Positions 51,270 through 63,884 of a DNA stretch of 64,000 nt are shown here, piece after piece. Position 1 is the stretch's first letter. Every line of letters starts with the position of its first letter. The DNA comes from Monarcha castaneiventris obscurior (lineage: Eukaryota > Chordata > Aves > Passeriformes > Monarchidae). The stretch is from NCBI GenBank assembly GCA_026261815.1, contig JAMPIT010000417.1, positions 5,489,501 through 5,553,500 on the forward strand, given 5' to 3'. The position numbers and the translations under genes are program-made. The notes below the pieces were generated by a model, which was not told the origin of the DNA, made no database searches, and saw only the letters and a program-made list of their open reading frames with translations.

Positions 51270-51391
51270 TAGTATCAAGATGGCCGACCTGGAAGTCTAC
51301 TTGTAGCTCATAATACTTATGCAAATGAGCTGCATGTCAGTGGCTTGCTCAGAGGAGGAAGCTCATTTTGCACGTGCCATCTTCTCGCCAG
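51270..51391 (+). other. Candidate alternative first exon (51.3 kb)
   Basis: An AAGATGGCCGAC element at 51278, an ATGCAAAT octamer at 51319-51326 and a GCCATCTT element near 51376 lie within 110 bases, and the segment ends in a consensus donor CAG|GTAAGA (51392). An ATG at 51280 opens only eight codons (MADLEVYL) before TAG, so the exon is probably non-coding with a small upstream ORF. The combination of AAGATGGCC and octamer matches that at 33457-33479 in CpG island C. Confidence 0.4.
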
Positions 51392-51749
51392 GTAAGAAAA
51401 TCAACTCATTTTCTGCATTCATGTCTTAGAGGACTTTGAAGTTAATTTTTCACTCAGGTACCCACCCCCCCCATTTTGGCATAATGCCAGGAATTAAATT
51501 TGAATGTAAGTGGCATTTTCTGGGAAGTCCAGAAGTCAGTTGTTCTGGCTGTAATTATTTATGCTTGCTTTTTTTAGGGGGAATGATATCTGGAAATTAT
51601 TGTAAAATGTTTACTTTAGTAAAATTAAATAGTTAAAAAACATTGGAAATTTGAGTATGTAGTTTTTGTTGGTGTTGTTTCTGCTTTTGTTTGATTCAAA
51701 CCTCTAGTGTTTTCCTATTGTGTTATTTTTGTGTCTGTAATGACACCAG

Positions 51750-51896
51750 TTGATGAACATGGAGGCTTAGCAATAGTGAGAGTTTACCCTGGAAAGGGTG
51801 CAGAGTTGACAAAGCTGAATCTACCAATTGTGTTTCAGCTTCCTGGTATTACGAAGGATCTTTGTTATCCTGGTTGTAGTTTGAATTCTCTTCTTG
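51750..51896 (+). CDS. Candidate internal coding exon, unidentified
   Basis: An acceptor (TTTTTGTGTCTGTAATGACACCAG) and a GTGAGA donor at 51897 bound 147 bases that are open in phase 1-1. The frame includes HGGLAIVRVYPGKGAELTK and LPIVFQLPGITKDL, which look coding-like, but I know no matching family. The open frame also extends beyond both splice sites. It could be a chance frame within an intron; phases do not connect directly to the next candidate at 56951. Confidence 0.22.
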
Positions 51897-54324
51897 GTGA
51901 GATTACAAAGCTGTTAAAACAATTGGATACTGATTTGTTGTCCATGTATATTTTAGTATAAATACCTTCTTAAATGCCTATATGCACATTTAAAATAGTT
52001 GTTTTTCTAAGTAGGGAAATGGATCAGAATATGGTATTTTTATGATCCTCCCCCCTCAGAAGACAATAACCTTGCCTTAGAGCTGCAAATTTTAACAGAA
52101 TTAAAGTATTGCTAATTACATAATATGCTCTATTGCGGTTATGCATGTAATGCATGAAATGGCTGCATGGGGCAGATGTGCTAGTTCTGCACCAATATAT
52201 TTGTGTTGTTTCTATTTTATAAGTCGAAGTAGTGACAGGGTGGAAGACTGGAAAACAGATGGTAAAAGAAAATTACTGGATAAGGAAGGTCACTGACCTA
52301 GAGAAAAGAGACAACTGGAGATGCATGAACAAGCCAACAAAACATGGCCACTTAAAGGCAGACATCAGCTCGAGATAGGGATGTGGAATTGGAAGTAGAC
52401 AGGCCTGCTTTGGTTGAAGGGGAAAAAAAAAAGATTAATTGAAGAGAATGAAACTAAAGAGGTAGAAGAACAAAGTAGGCAGATGGATTGTTAGAGCTTA
52501 AAATGGCAGTGATAGATGTTGAAAATATTGGAGGCATTCTGAAATGGCCTGGGAATTAAGGCCTGTAGAGTAAATATGCTAAGCAAGAGAACTGTAACTG
52601 GTTGACATTGCAGAGGGGGTAATTTAACAGTAATAGAGAAAGGTAAACTTCTGCATTCATATGGCAGAGAAAAATGTTGCATATCTATAATATGGGCCAA
52701 ATGAGTTGCAGTTTGTAGTTAGCTCATACGCTTTGAAACCTTCAATAACTTTTTAGTGCTAACTTAAGATTTGATATGGACAGAATTTTGCTTGTCATTT
52801 AGAAGTCTGGTTATATTCATGTCCAGACTACAAAAAGTACAAAAATGGGCATGTGTGTGAGAGAGTACAAACACAGGTATATGGTAGATTTCCCCAAATA
52901 AATTACACTAGAAATCACCATTAACAACTATGAAGTGTTCCGCAAATGTCAAATTCCATTAGAACCAGTCTTGCTTTCGTTGCTATATGAAGGAAGCAGT
53001 TTAGGGCCTCTCCCTCCTTTCTATGAAGTGTGTGTGAGAGCATGGTAGAGGAGAAATGGCATTGAGTGGGGCATGAAGAATGTAGAAAACTGATTAAAAT
53101 ACAATGTTCCTGAGAGGAAAACCTTGACTGGTAAAGCAAAGGATAACAAATGTGAGATTTGTTAAAAATTGAGAATCCTAACAGTAATGCAGTTGATAAT
53201 GATAACAGAATCATAGCAAAAAGAAAAAAAGGCAGATTACAGTAAATATTTTGGGGTTATTTTAGATAAAAGTGAGACTATATTATAAAGTCATGTTCAA
53301 GTTTTTGAAACCTTGAAGTTACAAGGAAGATACTAAAGATTCCATGATAGGTATTTTTTAGCAAAGGCTATAAGCAGGTCTTTGTAATTTGCATCCAGGA
53401 GTTTTAAAAGAATTGGCTGAGAATACTTTTCTGAGCTATCCCCCCAGTAACTCAGTATAAAATAGGAATTGGGAAAGACCCGGAACACTTTTTAAAAAGG
53501 TTTGGTAAAAATAATGGAGGGTAACAGTGTGTCAGTAAATGTGAAACAATATTATTTCAATTAACGTGGAGGTGGTTTAATTGCTGAAACACTATTATAA
53601 AAAGGATATCCTAATATAATTTGTTTTAGAACAAAACAGTTGTGTGTTTGGTGTAAATACCCTGTATCTGTAATGCAGTTACTCCTTGATACAGCCTTTT
53701 CCTTGAATAGCCGCTTCCCCATCCCAAGCCCTGTACCAACTAAATATTACATTGATTTTTAAAGCTTTTGAAGGGGAGACGGTAGCAGTCATGCTCCAAG
53801 TAAAGTTTATGATTGGTATTGTAAAATAGTTACCTTTTGTTAACTTATAGAGGATGGAAAGATTCAATCTTAAAGAGTCATCAGGATCGTTTGCTTAGTG
53901 AGACCCAAACGCCGTTTATTAGATTTATTAAAATAGATGTATTACCCTTGCATGCCAAAATCTGATTTGTACATCTATAGACCATTCAGCACAAAGCATA
54001 TCTGCTTGACAGGACACTTTGCCCTGGAAGTAGGTGGGGATCACCAGACAATATAGTTAGCTAAAGCCCAAAATAGACAGGTAATGCAGGGGGACTGAAA
54101 TTCTGTAGTATACAGAGAAAGAGTAAGGAAGTCATACTCTTTATAAAGAGATGTTAATGGGTGATACTAAATGTTGATGATGTGAATAATGCATCAATAG
54201 AGGTTGCAGTCCTGTTGTCTGTATTGGTTTTCTACAGAATTGAAAAATTCGGAGGAGTCCTAGCAAAAAGCACAAGAATCACTCTGGCTCAACAATAAAA
54301 TTGTTAAGTAATTTAAAAGTTAAG
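51897..54324. other. Non-coding stretch
   Basis: AT-rich and A/G-richer in 52.2-53.3 kb than the surrounding intron. There is no supported exon; minus-strand frames at 52491-52700 and 52921-53214 have no recognisable domain. Confidence 0.35.
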
Positions 54325-54435
54325 CTGATAATTTAGGTTGGAAGGGACCTCTGCAAGTCTTCTGGTCTGACACCTTCTTCAGAGGAGGTTAACTTCAAAA
54401 TGAGTACCAGGTTGCTCCAGGGTTTGTCAAGGGTG
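54325..54435 (-). mobile_element. Short CR1 fragment
   Basis: GATAATTTAGGTTGGAAGGGACCTCTGCAAGTCTTCTGGTC (54328-54368) and the later GTACCAGGTTGCTCCAGGG match the CR1 3' end on the minus strand. It abuts a second CR1 piece that starts again at the tail, so these are two separate insertions. Confidence 0.8.
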
Positions 54436-54760
54436 AATCACAGAATTTTCTGAGTTGAAGGGACCCACAAAGGTCATCAAGTCCAACTCCTCACCCTGCA
54501 CAGGACCCAAGAATCACACCACATGCCTGACTCAGTTATCCAAACGCGTTTTGAATTCTCGGTGCCATGACTGGTTCACTGAGGAGCCTTCCACAACCAC
54601 TGTGGATGAGCTGTTTCAGTGTTTGCCCACCCCTGTAGTGAAGAACTGTTCTCTCTATCTGCTGTGGAATTCCTCTTGCTGCAAGCCATATCTGTTTCCT
54701 CTTGTCAGTGTGCTGTGCATCTCTGAAAACAGTCTGTCATTTTCATTTCTATGAATGCCA
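54436..54760 (-). mobile_element. CR1 LINE 3' fragment
   Basis: ATCACAGAATTTTCTGAGTTGAAGGGACCCACAAAGGTCATCAAGTCCAACTCC (54437-54490) is a typical CR1 tail on the minus strand, followed by CTGTTTCAGTGTTTGCCCACC and the segment near 54690 that corresponds to the end of the CR1 frame. Confidence 0.92.
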
Positions 54761-56950
54761 GTTAGGTTATTGGGGTTTTGGGGTTTTTTTTTAAATAATT
54801 TTGCTGCTAGTGAGTAAAGGAAGAGGAGAAATTTTTTTGTCTCCTTCCAGAAAGACATCTCACTTTGATTTTAAGACAGGCTTAAAAGAATGGCCAACCT
54901 ATGAAATTTAGATGACCAGATAGATTTGGGACAACTGATGTATGGCTTGCTCACTATGGCAGCTCTGCAGCTTACATGGGATAATGTGCTCATGAAATCT
55001 TCCATGTAATGTAAATTTCTGATACTGTATAAGTTACCTAGCAAGGTCTGGCACAACCTTTATTGCTAGTTTGACTTGGTGGTGATACCCCAAAAAAGTT
55101 GTCTTGCTCCCTTCCCCAAGAATAATTTCTGGACTGTCTCATCTTGTGGCTCGTAGCCAGATGAATCTAAGTTAGCCAACAGGCCAAGTGCCTTTTTGGT
55201 TTCAGCAAATGGATGGCTAAGGACATTTAGTGGTCTGATGAGCCTAGAAACTATTCTTTTTGTTGTCATGTTTTATGGTGTCTTCCTTAATTCTAGCAGT
55301 TTGTTATTTTTCACCAGACATGCTGCAGTGATTTCGGATGCTTAAGCTGTTTTCCTCCATCTCCTCCCTTCTGAAAGGACTGTGGGCAAAGCCTAATCTC
55401 CATGCAGCAAAACTTTTAACTGTTGAATGGAAACCTTTATGGTTGAGAAAAGTAAAATACATGGTAATATTCAATTATCCTAATGGCAGGCAGTCAGTGA
55501 CCATATCTTGTTATTTACAGTTGTGTCTCTTTTGTTGTGGGTTTTTTTAATCTTAATTGGTGGTCAGACCTACCCTAAAATTGCACCTTATGTGAAGTGT
55601 TCCTTTTGTACTTAAATCTGCTTTGTGGGTTTGCTGTGGTGGTGTTTTTTCTTCTTTTGTTCTTGTTGTGGGTTTGGTGGGGGGAGGGGGTATAATCAAA
55701 GAGAGCAACATTTAAAACTGTGAGCAGTACAACTTTTATGCTTCATTGTTTTAGAACTTCAGTGACATTTAGGGAATTCACAGACATAGCTATCAGCTAC
55801 AGTATAGGCCTGCACTCCATCAGTTCTGGGATGGGAGGGGAAGAGGTCCCCTGTGTTCTCCATCAGCAACCCTACAGAGAAGAAGGGTGAAGCATACTTC
55901 AGCTATTCGGAGAAGATCTAAACAAGAGTTTTTCTTTGGAAAGATCAGCTGATCTGTGATGCGGGATTTCACACTGTCCTAATGGCAGCTATTACGTTTG
56001 ACAGCAGTTCTTTTTAATGTCCTTTCAAGGATCAGTAGGTTCTTGTGCAGAGAGTTGTCACTGGAACTGTACATGATTTTAAAGATGCTAGTACCAGCTT
56101 CCGGGGAAAGTGGATTAGAAGGATTCTCAGGAAGTTAGCCAGTTCTATAGCTTCTGTTGCCCTTTCCTCAGTGTTCTACTATGTAGAAAAATTCCTCCCC
56201 AGGAAGGCCCCATGGTGACAAATGATTATGACCTGGTCATATTTACCTTGGGGGTATGTGAATAAAATGTGTTGTGTTAGTTTTATGATTACAAATGCAA
56301 ACCTGGGAGAGGTGGTTACGCATGCAAATTAATCAGGAGAGTCTGTAGTTAGTCTGAAAAATTATCAGGAAACAGTTCAGCTATGTTATGTGCCAGCACA
56401 TGAAGAAAGGATGTATAATGATGTCTTCACTCATTCAAAGAGAAATCTAGTCTTTGATTTTTTGGATGAGGTGAAACTGCAGCCTGTCCTCTCCAGGAAG
56501 CAAACAAGCATTGTGGCTTGCTGGCTCACCAAGCAAAAGACAGACTGTGGAAGTGTGTTCCTTTTGATGTTAAAGGTTTCTGGGTAGAACCTTTCTGCAG
56601 GTTGACTTATTACAACAAACCTTAAATGGTCAAAATTTAAGGTGCTTTCCTTTGAGGCTTTTATACATTTTATCAATGGAGGCATTTTAAGTATAATTCT
56701 TACCATCTGCTTCTGGCATCTAACTCTGGGTCGCATTTGGGAAACTTCCTAGGCAAGAGAAACAAAGTTTCTTGTAAATGGTCACCCTGAGTTACTGTGC
56801 AGATGCATTTTTCTCCATATGATTTTAAATGAAATTTGGGAAGGCAAGCAGTCTAAAATAGCTGTATAAATTCTTCATGTATTTCTGTGTTTGTGAAATG
56901 GTATTACTGGATTGGTGCTTCATCAGCTGCTTTTCCCCCTCACAAAACAG
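54761..56950. other. Intron-like stretch
   Basis: No supported exon or repeat family. Open frames such as 56390-56587 lack matching splice signals. Confidence 0.35.
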
Positions 56951-57143
56951 TAAAATTAAGGATGTTTTTTGTAGAAATGCTTTGAGCTCTTCACAGGAGA
57001 ACTCTTTTACAGACCAAGTACTATCAACTCATGAATGTGCTGGCAGTATCACTACAGACTGGCCACTGTTTTTTAGAACCAGGCTCAAAAACTTTTTATG
57101 GACTGTTCTGGCAAAATCATTGCCAAATAATGTATCAGTAGAG
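56951..57143 (+). CDS. Candidate internal coding exon, unidentified
   Basis: A strong acceptor (GCTTTTCCCCCTCACAAAACAG) and a GAG|GTAAAC donor at 57144 enclose 193 bases with an open frame: one base, then 64 codons. It begins KIKDVFCRNALSSSQENS and includes DWPLFFRTRLKNFLWTVL and LPNNVSVE. The frame also stays open beyond the donor. Length and signals are normal for an exon, and the exon would end in phase 0, which fits the terminal candidate at 59844. No family is recognised, and a chance frame in an intron remains possible. Confidence 0.27.
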
Positions 57144-59511
57144 GTAAACTTGCAGCTCTTTTTTTTGGTATTGTATAATACTGTGAATGCTAGTTTGATG
57201 TTCTGTGCAGACTATCAATGCTTCACAAATTCGTAATATTGTCTTCTTTATTTTTGAAAACTTGCATTAGTAAGCAAAACAATGACCTCATTACTAGAAG
57301 AAATGTGTTCTGCTTTTGTTCACTTCCATCCTTTCCCCTTAGGAATGCGACACTGGCATTGGACGTGTCTCTAGACCTGTTTTTTCTGGTGTCCTGAACA
57401 GATCATATATCTAGGTGTATTTCACTGGTTCACTAGGCTAGTGTGTATAATCTCAGTAGTCAGCATGAACAAAACGTTGCTGGCTGACTTCCGTCCACAC
57501 ATTCACTGCCTGCAACCGTGCAGAGGTGATGGTGTTGAGTAACTGCAGACTGGGGCTTACGGTGGCTTTGAAAAGAATTCATCAGGAAAAAAAATTAAAA
57601 CCTGTCATCCTAGGTGTGACGTTTAAAGCCAGGAAAGCCTTCCAGAATTACTTGTGCATCCTACATAATGGCAAGCCTCATTGGGGTCATTAGTAAATAG
57701 ACACAAGAAATACTTTAGGAAGTGTAAGATGATCTCATTTGAGGCCTGTAGCTTCTTGATCTAAAAGACAGAAGTCTTTATTGACTATACGGAACATCTC
57801 TTCAATCTTCCTTTTTATTTTGCTTTTGTATCCTCTAAGAAACCTAGTGTGAGAACTTGCTGACTGATGTGGTCGAGAGGACATATTGCATGTAACTTTT
57901 TCCTGCTTTCTTCTTCAAGGATCTTACACTAAGAAACTGAGGAAACACAAAGATGGATTCTTCAGGGTTATAGAAATGTGTTCAGACTACAGATTTTAAT
58001 TTCAGTTTCTTCTGTTTAGAAGTTCATATTCCTTTGTAATATTAACAAGCTGTAATTCACAGAAAATACTTCATATTCCTAGTACTAGGGTTTTGCTACA
58101 GATATGACTGTTGGTATTTGGTCACCCCACAACACAAAATATAAGTGACAGTACTTGGCAGCTAAAGTGGTACAGCACTTACTAATTGACTCTCTTTTAT
58201 TAAGATTCATATTGCGAGATGAGAAGGTCCAAGAGCTGGATTGCTTTTAGATAATTGGTTTTTTACTCTACATCTTTGAGACATCTGTGTAACATTAGGT
58301 TTGTCATCTCCTATTTCAAATGGTTAATTAAGCACTTGCTTTTTTCCCTGGTCATTTTAAGGTAATGACTTGAAGAGCTGTTGCCTGAAGTGCTTGCATG
58401 ATTCCACTTATTTAGTATTTCATAAAAACATAGCTATTTACAGTTGTCATCACAAGAGCCTACACCTAATTATTAGCATTTCATCCTCTCCTCTTTCTTC
58501 CTCAAACCTTACTTAATCCAAAGGGAGATGTCACAGTATATAGTTAATGTAACAGAACCCTTTAAGGAGACATTGAGGAAACTTAATGCTTAAGTGCTAC
58601 TTAATAAGGACAGGAGAGAGTTTGTGAGACTGGGACTCTGTGTATCAATATTGATTAAACTATTTAAGATGATACTGCATAGCAGTGGTGGTGCTTACTC
58701 TGCTAAAGTTCTGAAAAGCTTGTTGCCTCTTTTGAATATTATTACTGTATGCAAAATGTGCAGAGTAGCTGTCCAGGGCATAGGATGCTGTCTTGTTACA
58801 TAGGAAACCCCTTTGGATTAGATGACAGTCAGTGTGGGCAGTCTCTCAAGGAGCAGTAACCTCATAGCAACATTATCCACAGAGATAATGTTGACTGCAT
58901 GGATTTTTGCAATCTTTTTTCATTTCCTTCCACTGTGAAATCTGCTGCTTGATGTCTGTGTATTGGTAGAGTCACTGAAGTCTTTTATATTGGTCTTTTT
59001 TTTGTAAGATGGAAGAAGAACATGTATGGGCTCATATGTCGCGTTCTTTGACTGAGGGGGTCCAATCTCATTATCAGAGCAGTATTTTACTCCATTGTAG
59101 AATAAATCTAGATAATACGCTAATTGCTCTTGGTGTGGATTTTTAAATGTTCTTGTTAGTATGAAATTCTCTACTTCCTGTCCTTGCTTAACTTAAGTGA
59201 AGAAACCAGAAATCAGAAAAGGCAAGACAATTGCTGAAACTCAGTGGGATTTCTGTATTACTGTGGTGACTGTTTCTTGTCACATGCAAATATTCTAAGA
59301 TATTTTATCTACACATAGATACTAAAGTATAAGAAAAAGGAAACTTCCCCACTCTCCTCCCCTTTTTCTCCCCCTGAGAAATCTATTCTATTGCATTTCA
59401 TAAAACAGTTGTGAAAGGAATGGAATGAGATGAGGTTTTTTTTAAAGAATAAGTATGGTTCCAATGAATAGGCCAAAATGGCAGATATCAAAATTGAGAT
59501 GAAACGAAGAT
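57144..59511. other. Intron-like stretch
   Basis: No supported exon, RNA gene or known repeat. Confidence 0.35.
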
Positions 59512-59524
59512 GTTGCTTAGCAAC
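59512..59524. promoter_or_regulatory. X-box-like palindrome
   Basis: GTTGCTTAGCAAC is a 13-bp near-perfect inverted repeat of the RFX X-box type. It sits in AT-rich sequence outside any CpG island. Confidence 0.45.
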
Positions 59525-59843
59525 TGTGGTAGTCTCTGGTAGCCACAGATGAATACACTGAATGTTTACAGCAGCACTGCTGCTATAAAGTGAGTCTGTC
59601 TAAAGCAGGATTTCTAAAGAAATGACTTTTCTTCATGAAATTTTATACCTATTTATTCCACATTTTGGTGATCCTTTAAACTACCTTTGTCAAAGATGGG
59701 AAGTAAAAACTGGCAATAAAACTTATTTTGCAAATTGATGTTTTTCTAGTGATAAACAAGACTTTCTACCAAACACTTATTTTCTTCTTATATTATAATA
59801 GCAATAAACTCCTGTTTTCCTGGTCCTTGACTTGTCTTCACAG

Positions 59844-59981
59844 TTTGATGCGGGATTATACTGGATTAGTTGCGCATGGACTGCAGTTGCAGAACGGGGA
59901 GAAAAAAGTATTTCATTATATCTGAACAATATAAATGGCTTTCAGTGTTTTTTCCCTCTTGCACCATATTTTGAAATCTAA
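59844..59981 (+). CDS. Candidate terminal coding exon, unidentified
   Basis: The acceptor here is one of the best in the window (CCTGGTCCTTGACTTGTCTTCACAG). In phase 0, matching the end of the candidate exon at 56951, the frame gives 45 residues beginning FDAGLYWISCAWTAVAERGE and ending APYFEI, with TAA at 59979-59981. In another frame the exon reads LMRDYTGLVAHGLQLQNGE to a stop at 59924-59926, so the true frame is not settled. A tandem poly(A) signal follows about 430 bases later. No family is recognised. A terminal exon of a non-coding RNA would fit equally well. Confidence 0.3.
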   Translation, partial: FDAGLYWISCAWTAVAERGEKSISLYLNNINGFQCFFPLAPYFEI

Positions 59982-60412
59982 GTTCTTAGTTGTTGTGAAC
60001 TGTTTCCAACATTCTTTGAAATGAAATTTTGCAGGTGGAAGAGGGGTTGTGACTGTTAAAACCTATGTATGAAAACACGGTTTAAATTTGTGGGAATTTT
60101 AAGAGTGCTCATTTTAATCAAGTTTTTTCGGTATGAGGAGCTTATACAAAAAATGTGTTGTATTGCGTTGCACTTCAAGTTTATCCTGATTTTTTCCCTT
60201 GAATTCTTAGAATTAAAAAACCCACCCAAAAAGGTGTTATGTTTTTGATAGGCACTTAAGACTTTGTCCATTGATCGGTGTCCCCTAGTTTGGACTTCTG
60301 AAAATAACCTGACGGTTCTTGGGCCTTGCAGTGTACCTTGCCCTTAAAACAAAGACATTCATGGCAGCTTTTATTTGACATCCTGTTTGTCTATGTTGTT
60401 ATTATGGATATT

Positions 60413-60422
60413 AATAAATAAA
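60413..60422 (+). terminator. Tandem poly(A) signal AATAAATAAA
   Basis: Two overlapping AATAAA hexamers are followed within 20-45 bases by a GT-rich run (TGTAACTTTGTAAGAGCCTGTGAGACTTG), the usual layout of a vertebrate cleavage site. It would close the transcript whose terminal exon is suggested at 59844. Confidence 0.5.
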
Positions 60423-60449
60423 AGTTGAATGTAACTTTGTAAGAGCCTG

Positions 60450-61223
60450 TGAGACTTGATACTCTTTGCAATGTCTTTAAGTATATTTCTCTATATTTTT
60501 AGCAGCAGTATTTACTGAATAGTTTATATGACCATGTCAGAAGAGCAAACAGTCAAAAAAATGAATTAAAGAAAAAGATGCAAAATGAAGATTAATTCTA
60601 CTGGTTAACCAAGGAAGGGGAAGTGAGGTGCTCAGAATTCATATCTCAGGTGTGATAGAAGTCTATGTCTTACATGAATGAGAAATTAAGTTTCAGAAAC
60701 AGTCTTACTTTAGTTGTATGAATTTTTTTTTTTGCCTCTCTGACCAGAGATAGCAAACAAGATTAATTTGTTTTTCTGTGAGATAATTGCCTCAAAGATA
60801 GGCAATTTTAGCTTCCATATACAAAAATTACATTTAAAACCCTATGCAAATAAACCTAGATCCTCGAGTTCACAACCTAATTTCCATTTTAGACTTTTCT
60901 TATTGTAAGCCAGCTGATTATGTTTTTCCCAACCATATGTATCTATACAAAATACATGAGGTATATAAAATGTGTCTATGTATATAATATATTCAAAGAG
61001 AAGGGGGTTTCTTTTGGTTTTTAATGACTTAGCTTATTAGTAGAAGATTGCTTATCGTGAAAGGTACCTTCTTAACTTATTGCTCTTCCTGAAGATTTAA
61101 CAGTTCTAAAGAAGACTGGTGGAGTAGTCATCTGACCACCTTTAAAAGTCCCATTTTAGAGGGGTTTTGATATCTGACAGCTAATATTGATCTTCTGGTA
61201 GTTAAATCAGTTGTACAGCTAAG
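60450..61223. other. Non-coding stretch
   Basis: AT-rich, with nothing supported beyond isolated short frames. Confidence 0.35.
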
Positions 61224-61500
61224 TTCATAGAATATCTTCAGTTGGAAAGGACCTTGAAAGATCACATGGTCTGGCCTTTCTTGGCAAACAAAGCCTAGAT
61301 GAGACTCTCTGGCATCCTGTCCAGTTGCATCTTGAAAACCTCTAGTGATGGGGATTTTGCCACATCCTTTGAGGAGGTTGTTTCAGTGAATCATTGTCTT
61401 GCTAAAAAAAAAAGGCGTCTGTCTTATATTGACACAGAAGTTCTTCGTTTTCCTGATTCTTTACCTACCAACTGATTTCAGCCAAACTTTAGCCGCACCC
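61224..61500 (-). mobile_element. CR1 LINE 3' fragment
   Basis: TTCATAGAATATCTTCAGTTGGAAAGGACCTTGAAAGATCACATGGTCTGG (61224-61274) is the CR1 tail on the minus strand; GGCATCCTGTCCAGTTGCATCTTGAAAACCTC and TGATGGGGATTTTGCCACATCC follow in the expected order. The inner end is diverged. Confidence 0.9.
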
Positions 61501-63884
61501 TGGTAAAAAAGGGATTTTCCCATCAAGTGAGTAATTATTTTCAGGACATGACTCTCATCCTCCTTTTCTTTTGTTCAAATACCTTTGTTTTTCAGAGTAT
61601 GTAACTTGACAAGAATTATTAGCATTAGGTGTAACTCAGCACCTCAGAAATTAACATACTGTGCTTTGTTGCTTAAGGTGCTGCTGATGCAGATCAATAC
61701 AACTATGCCACTTAAAACTAGTGTGACATCATTTCAAAATTTTTTCCTTCTGGTATTGAATTTAGAAGTGTGGCAAGGAAATAGTGAGGAGAAAAGAGTA
61801 TCTCTTACATGGTAACAAGTAAATCTAGGCTATTGCATTTGGTCTCCTAACAAGTCAGGTAAATGGCATACAGTGAGATTTTAAGTCTGCTGGCTATGCA
61901 GCAAGTATGGTGAGTAGGTGGGTGTGTCAGAGGTTCTAGAAAGGAAGAATACAGTAAGAACTGGTACCCTTTCAGGCTACTTTTTGTCATCAAAGCCCCT
62001 TTCAAAGCTAGTTTTATTTTTATTATAATTTATTTCTATGATTCGAACTATATAAAGAAATCGTTGTAGGTTACTTTCTACTTCCTGTTCCTTGGGCAGC
62101 TTAGCAAAGGATTAAATCTGGCAATCTGTGTCTGCAGAGCTTGTTCTAGATATGCTGAAGTTGAAGACTCATCCATGCAATAGTTGCTTACATATTCAAT
62201 TATGAAACATATAAAGGACAGTTTGGGTGACACTTTGGGTAATTTTTGTTACACGGCTTTACAAGTGGGAGATGTGGCAAATCTTTGCCTGAGAGCAAAC
62301 ACAGAAAAACCATTGTCCACCCACTGACCCAAGAGAATTTAATCTGCCATTATACACTTTTACTAGAGTAAATAAGTCTTACTCTGGTTGCATGCTTTGT
62401 ACAGTAAGAAATTGACTGCCATAAAACTTTATTAGAAAGTGACTGTTTATCATTGTAAAAACATGAATTACCTGCATTATCTAGGATCCTTAGCATATTA
62501 ATACAGTGTACTACCAGTACTGAAAATGTGCCTTTTTTTTTCTCTCCTGTATCTAGTAATGAATAAAATATTAGGTTGGCATTTTCTAGTTCCCATCATT
62601 CCACAACATTAATTTCCTTTGGAAAACATTTAGCCTCTGATAAATGAAAAAATGTATTATGGTAGGAGACACAATTTCTAGTAAAATGCATTAGGAGTAC
62701 CTAATTAACATCTGTGCAGTAAGTTACCTTTCCTTAAAAGAATACTTGCAACAAATAATCGTAACACTAGGTATAGGTAATAAAGTTTGAGTAAACTCTA
62801 GCTTTCACAAGAAACTTTGTGTGATTTGGTTTGTTTGGTGGTGGTGGTGATGGTGGGGTTTCCCCCCTAATTTTATTTTGAAGCTTTTTTATGTGCAAAT
62901 TTTTGTCTTACTTCACTTACTTCCTATTGAGATTTCTGGTTAATTTTTGTGATTCTGTTTTGTTGAGTCATTCAAAAGATATCAACTGTCTACAGTGGTC
63001 ACTGTGACTAACCACCTGCTTTGGTCACTTTTTCCCCTTCTCTCCTTCTTTAATTGTGACAGTGTTACAGAAAATACCTTTTTTCCTACCAGCAGCGCTT
63101 ATGTATACCTTACATATCACATGGCACATTTCAGGCTGCCAAAGAGCTGGGTTAGACAGCTGTACATGTCCTGCATGCACTGGGTGCCTCATGCACGATG
63201 TTGGCTTTCACCTGTCTTTAACCAGTTCCATGAAACAGAAACCTGAGGGCAGATGTGTTAAATAGAAAGATGTGGAAATGTCTTTACTTGCTTCTGCTGC
63301 AGTCAGAAGAGTTTATGCTGTCAGTTTAGTACTGCTGAAAATGAAACTTCTGTAGATGATTGCTGTTTTGTATGATAAAGTCGTAAAATGATGGACACAA
63401 AGATTATTGCTGGAGTTACTATCATAGAACGTATATGTACATAAGATCTTTAAAATTTTGCACTTTACTGACTTCATTTTGTATTTAAATTTTATTCTCA
63501 AGATGCTTTCCCTCTTTACAGAGTTTCTTTTCTTGGTTCATGCTGCTTGCCCTTCCAAATCCCACACTGTCTTTAGTTTCGAGTGGAGGAGTTGTACGGG
63601 TGTGTTTCTGGTGAGGTGTGATTAACAAGGGATAGCTCAGGAGTCAAGAAGAACTTCCTGTAAGAGTCCACATCCAGTAAGGATTAGGTGACATTTGTTG
63701 CAGGTGTCGCAGATTATTTCATTGCCATCTCACCAAACTGACATGGGGTATTAGCGTAAGAAAGATGGTTTCTGTTCCAGCTTGCTTGGAAACGGGAGTG
63801 GAAAAGAAGACAGTGTGCATTATATAATAGTTTGTTTTGATTTGAAAAGAGTATTACATCAGAATTAATTTTTGTCATTTAGAA
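61501..63884. other. Non-coding stretch
   Basis: No supported exon. Short frames at 61585-61815 and 62995-63246 have no recognisable domain. Confidence 0.35.

Noticed and set aside
51280..51306. The short frame MADLEVYL at the 51.3-kb exon resembles, from memory, the N-terminus of phospholipase C eta-1 (PLCH1).
   Set aside because: Only seven residues could match before a stop codon, no donor follows at the right place, and no other PLCH1-like exon is visible. Chance is the simpler reading.
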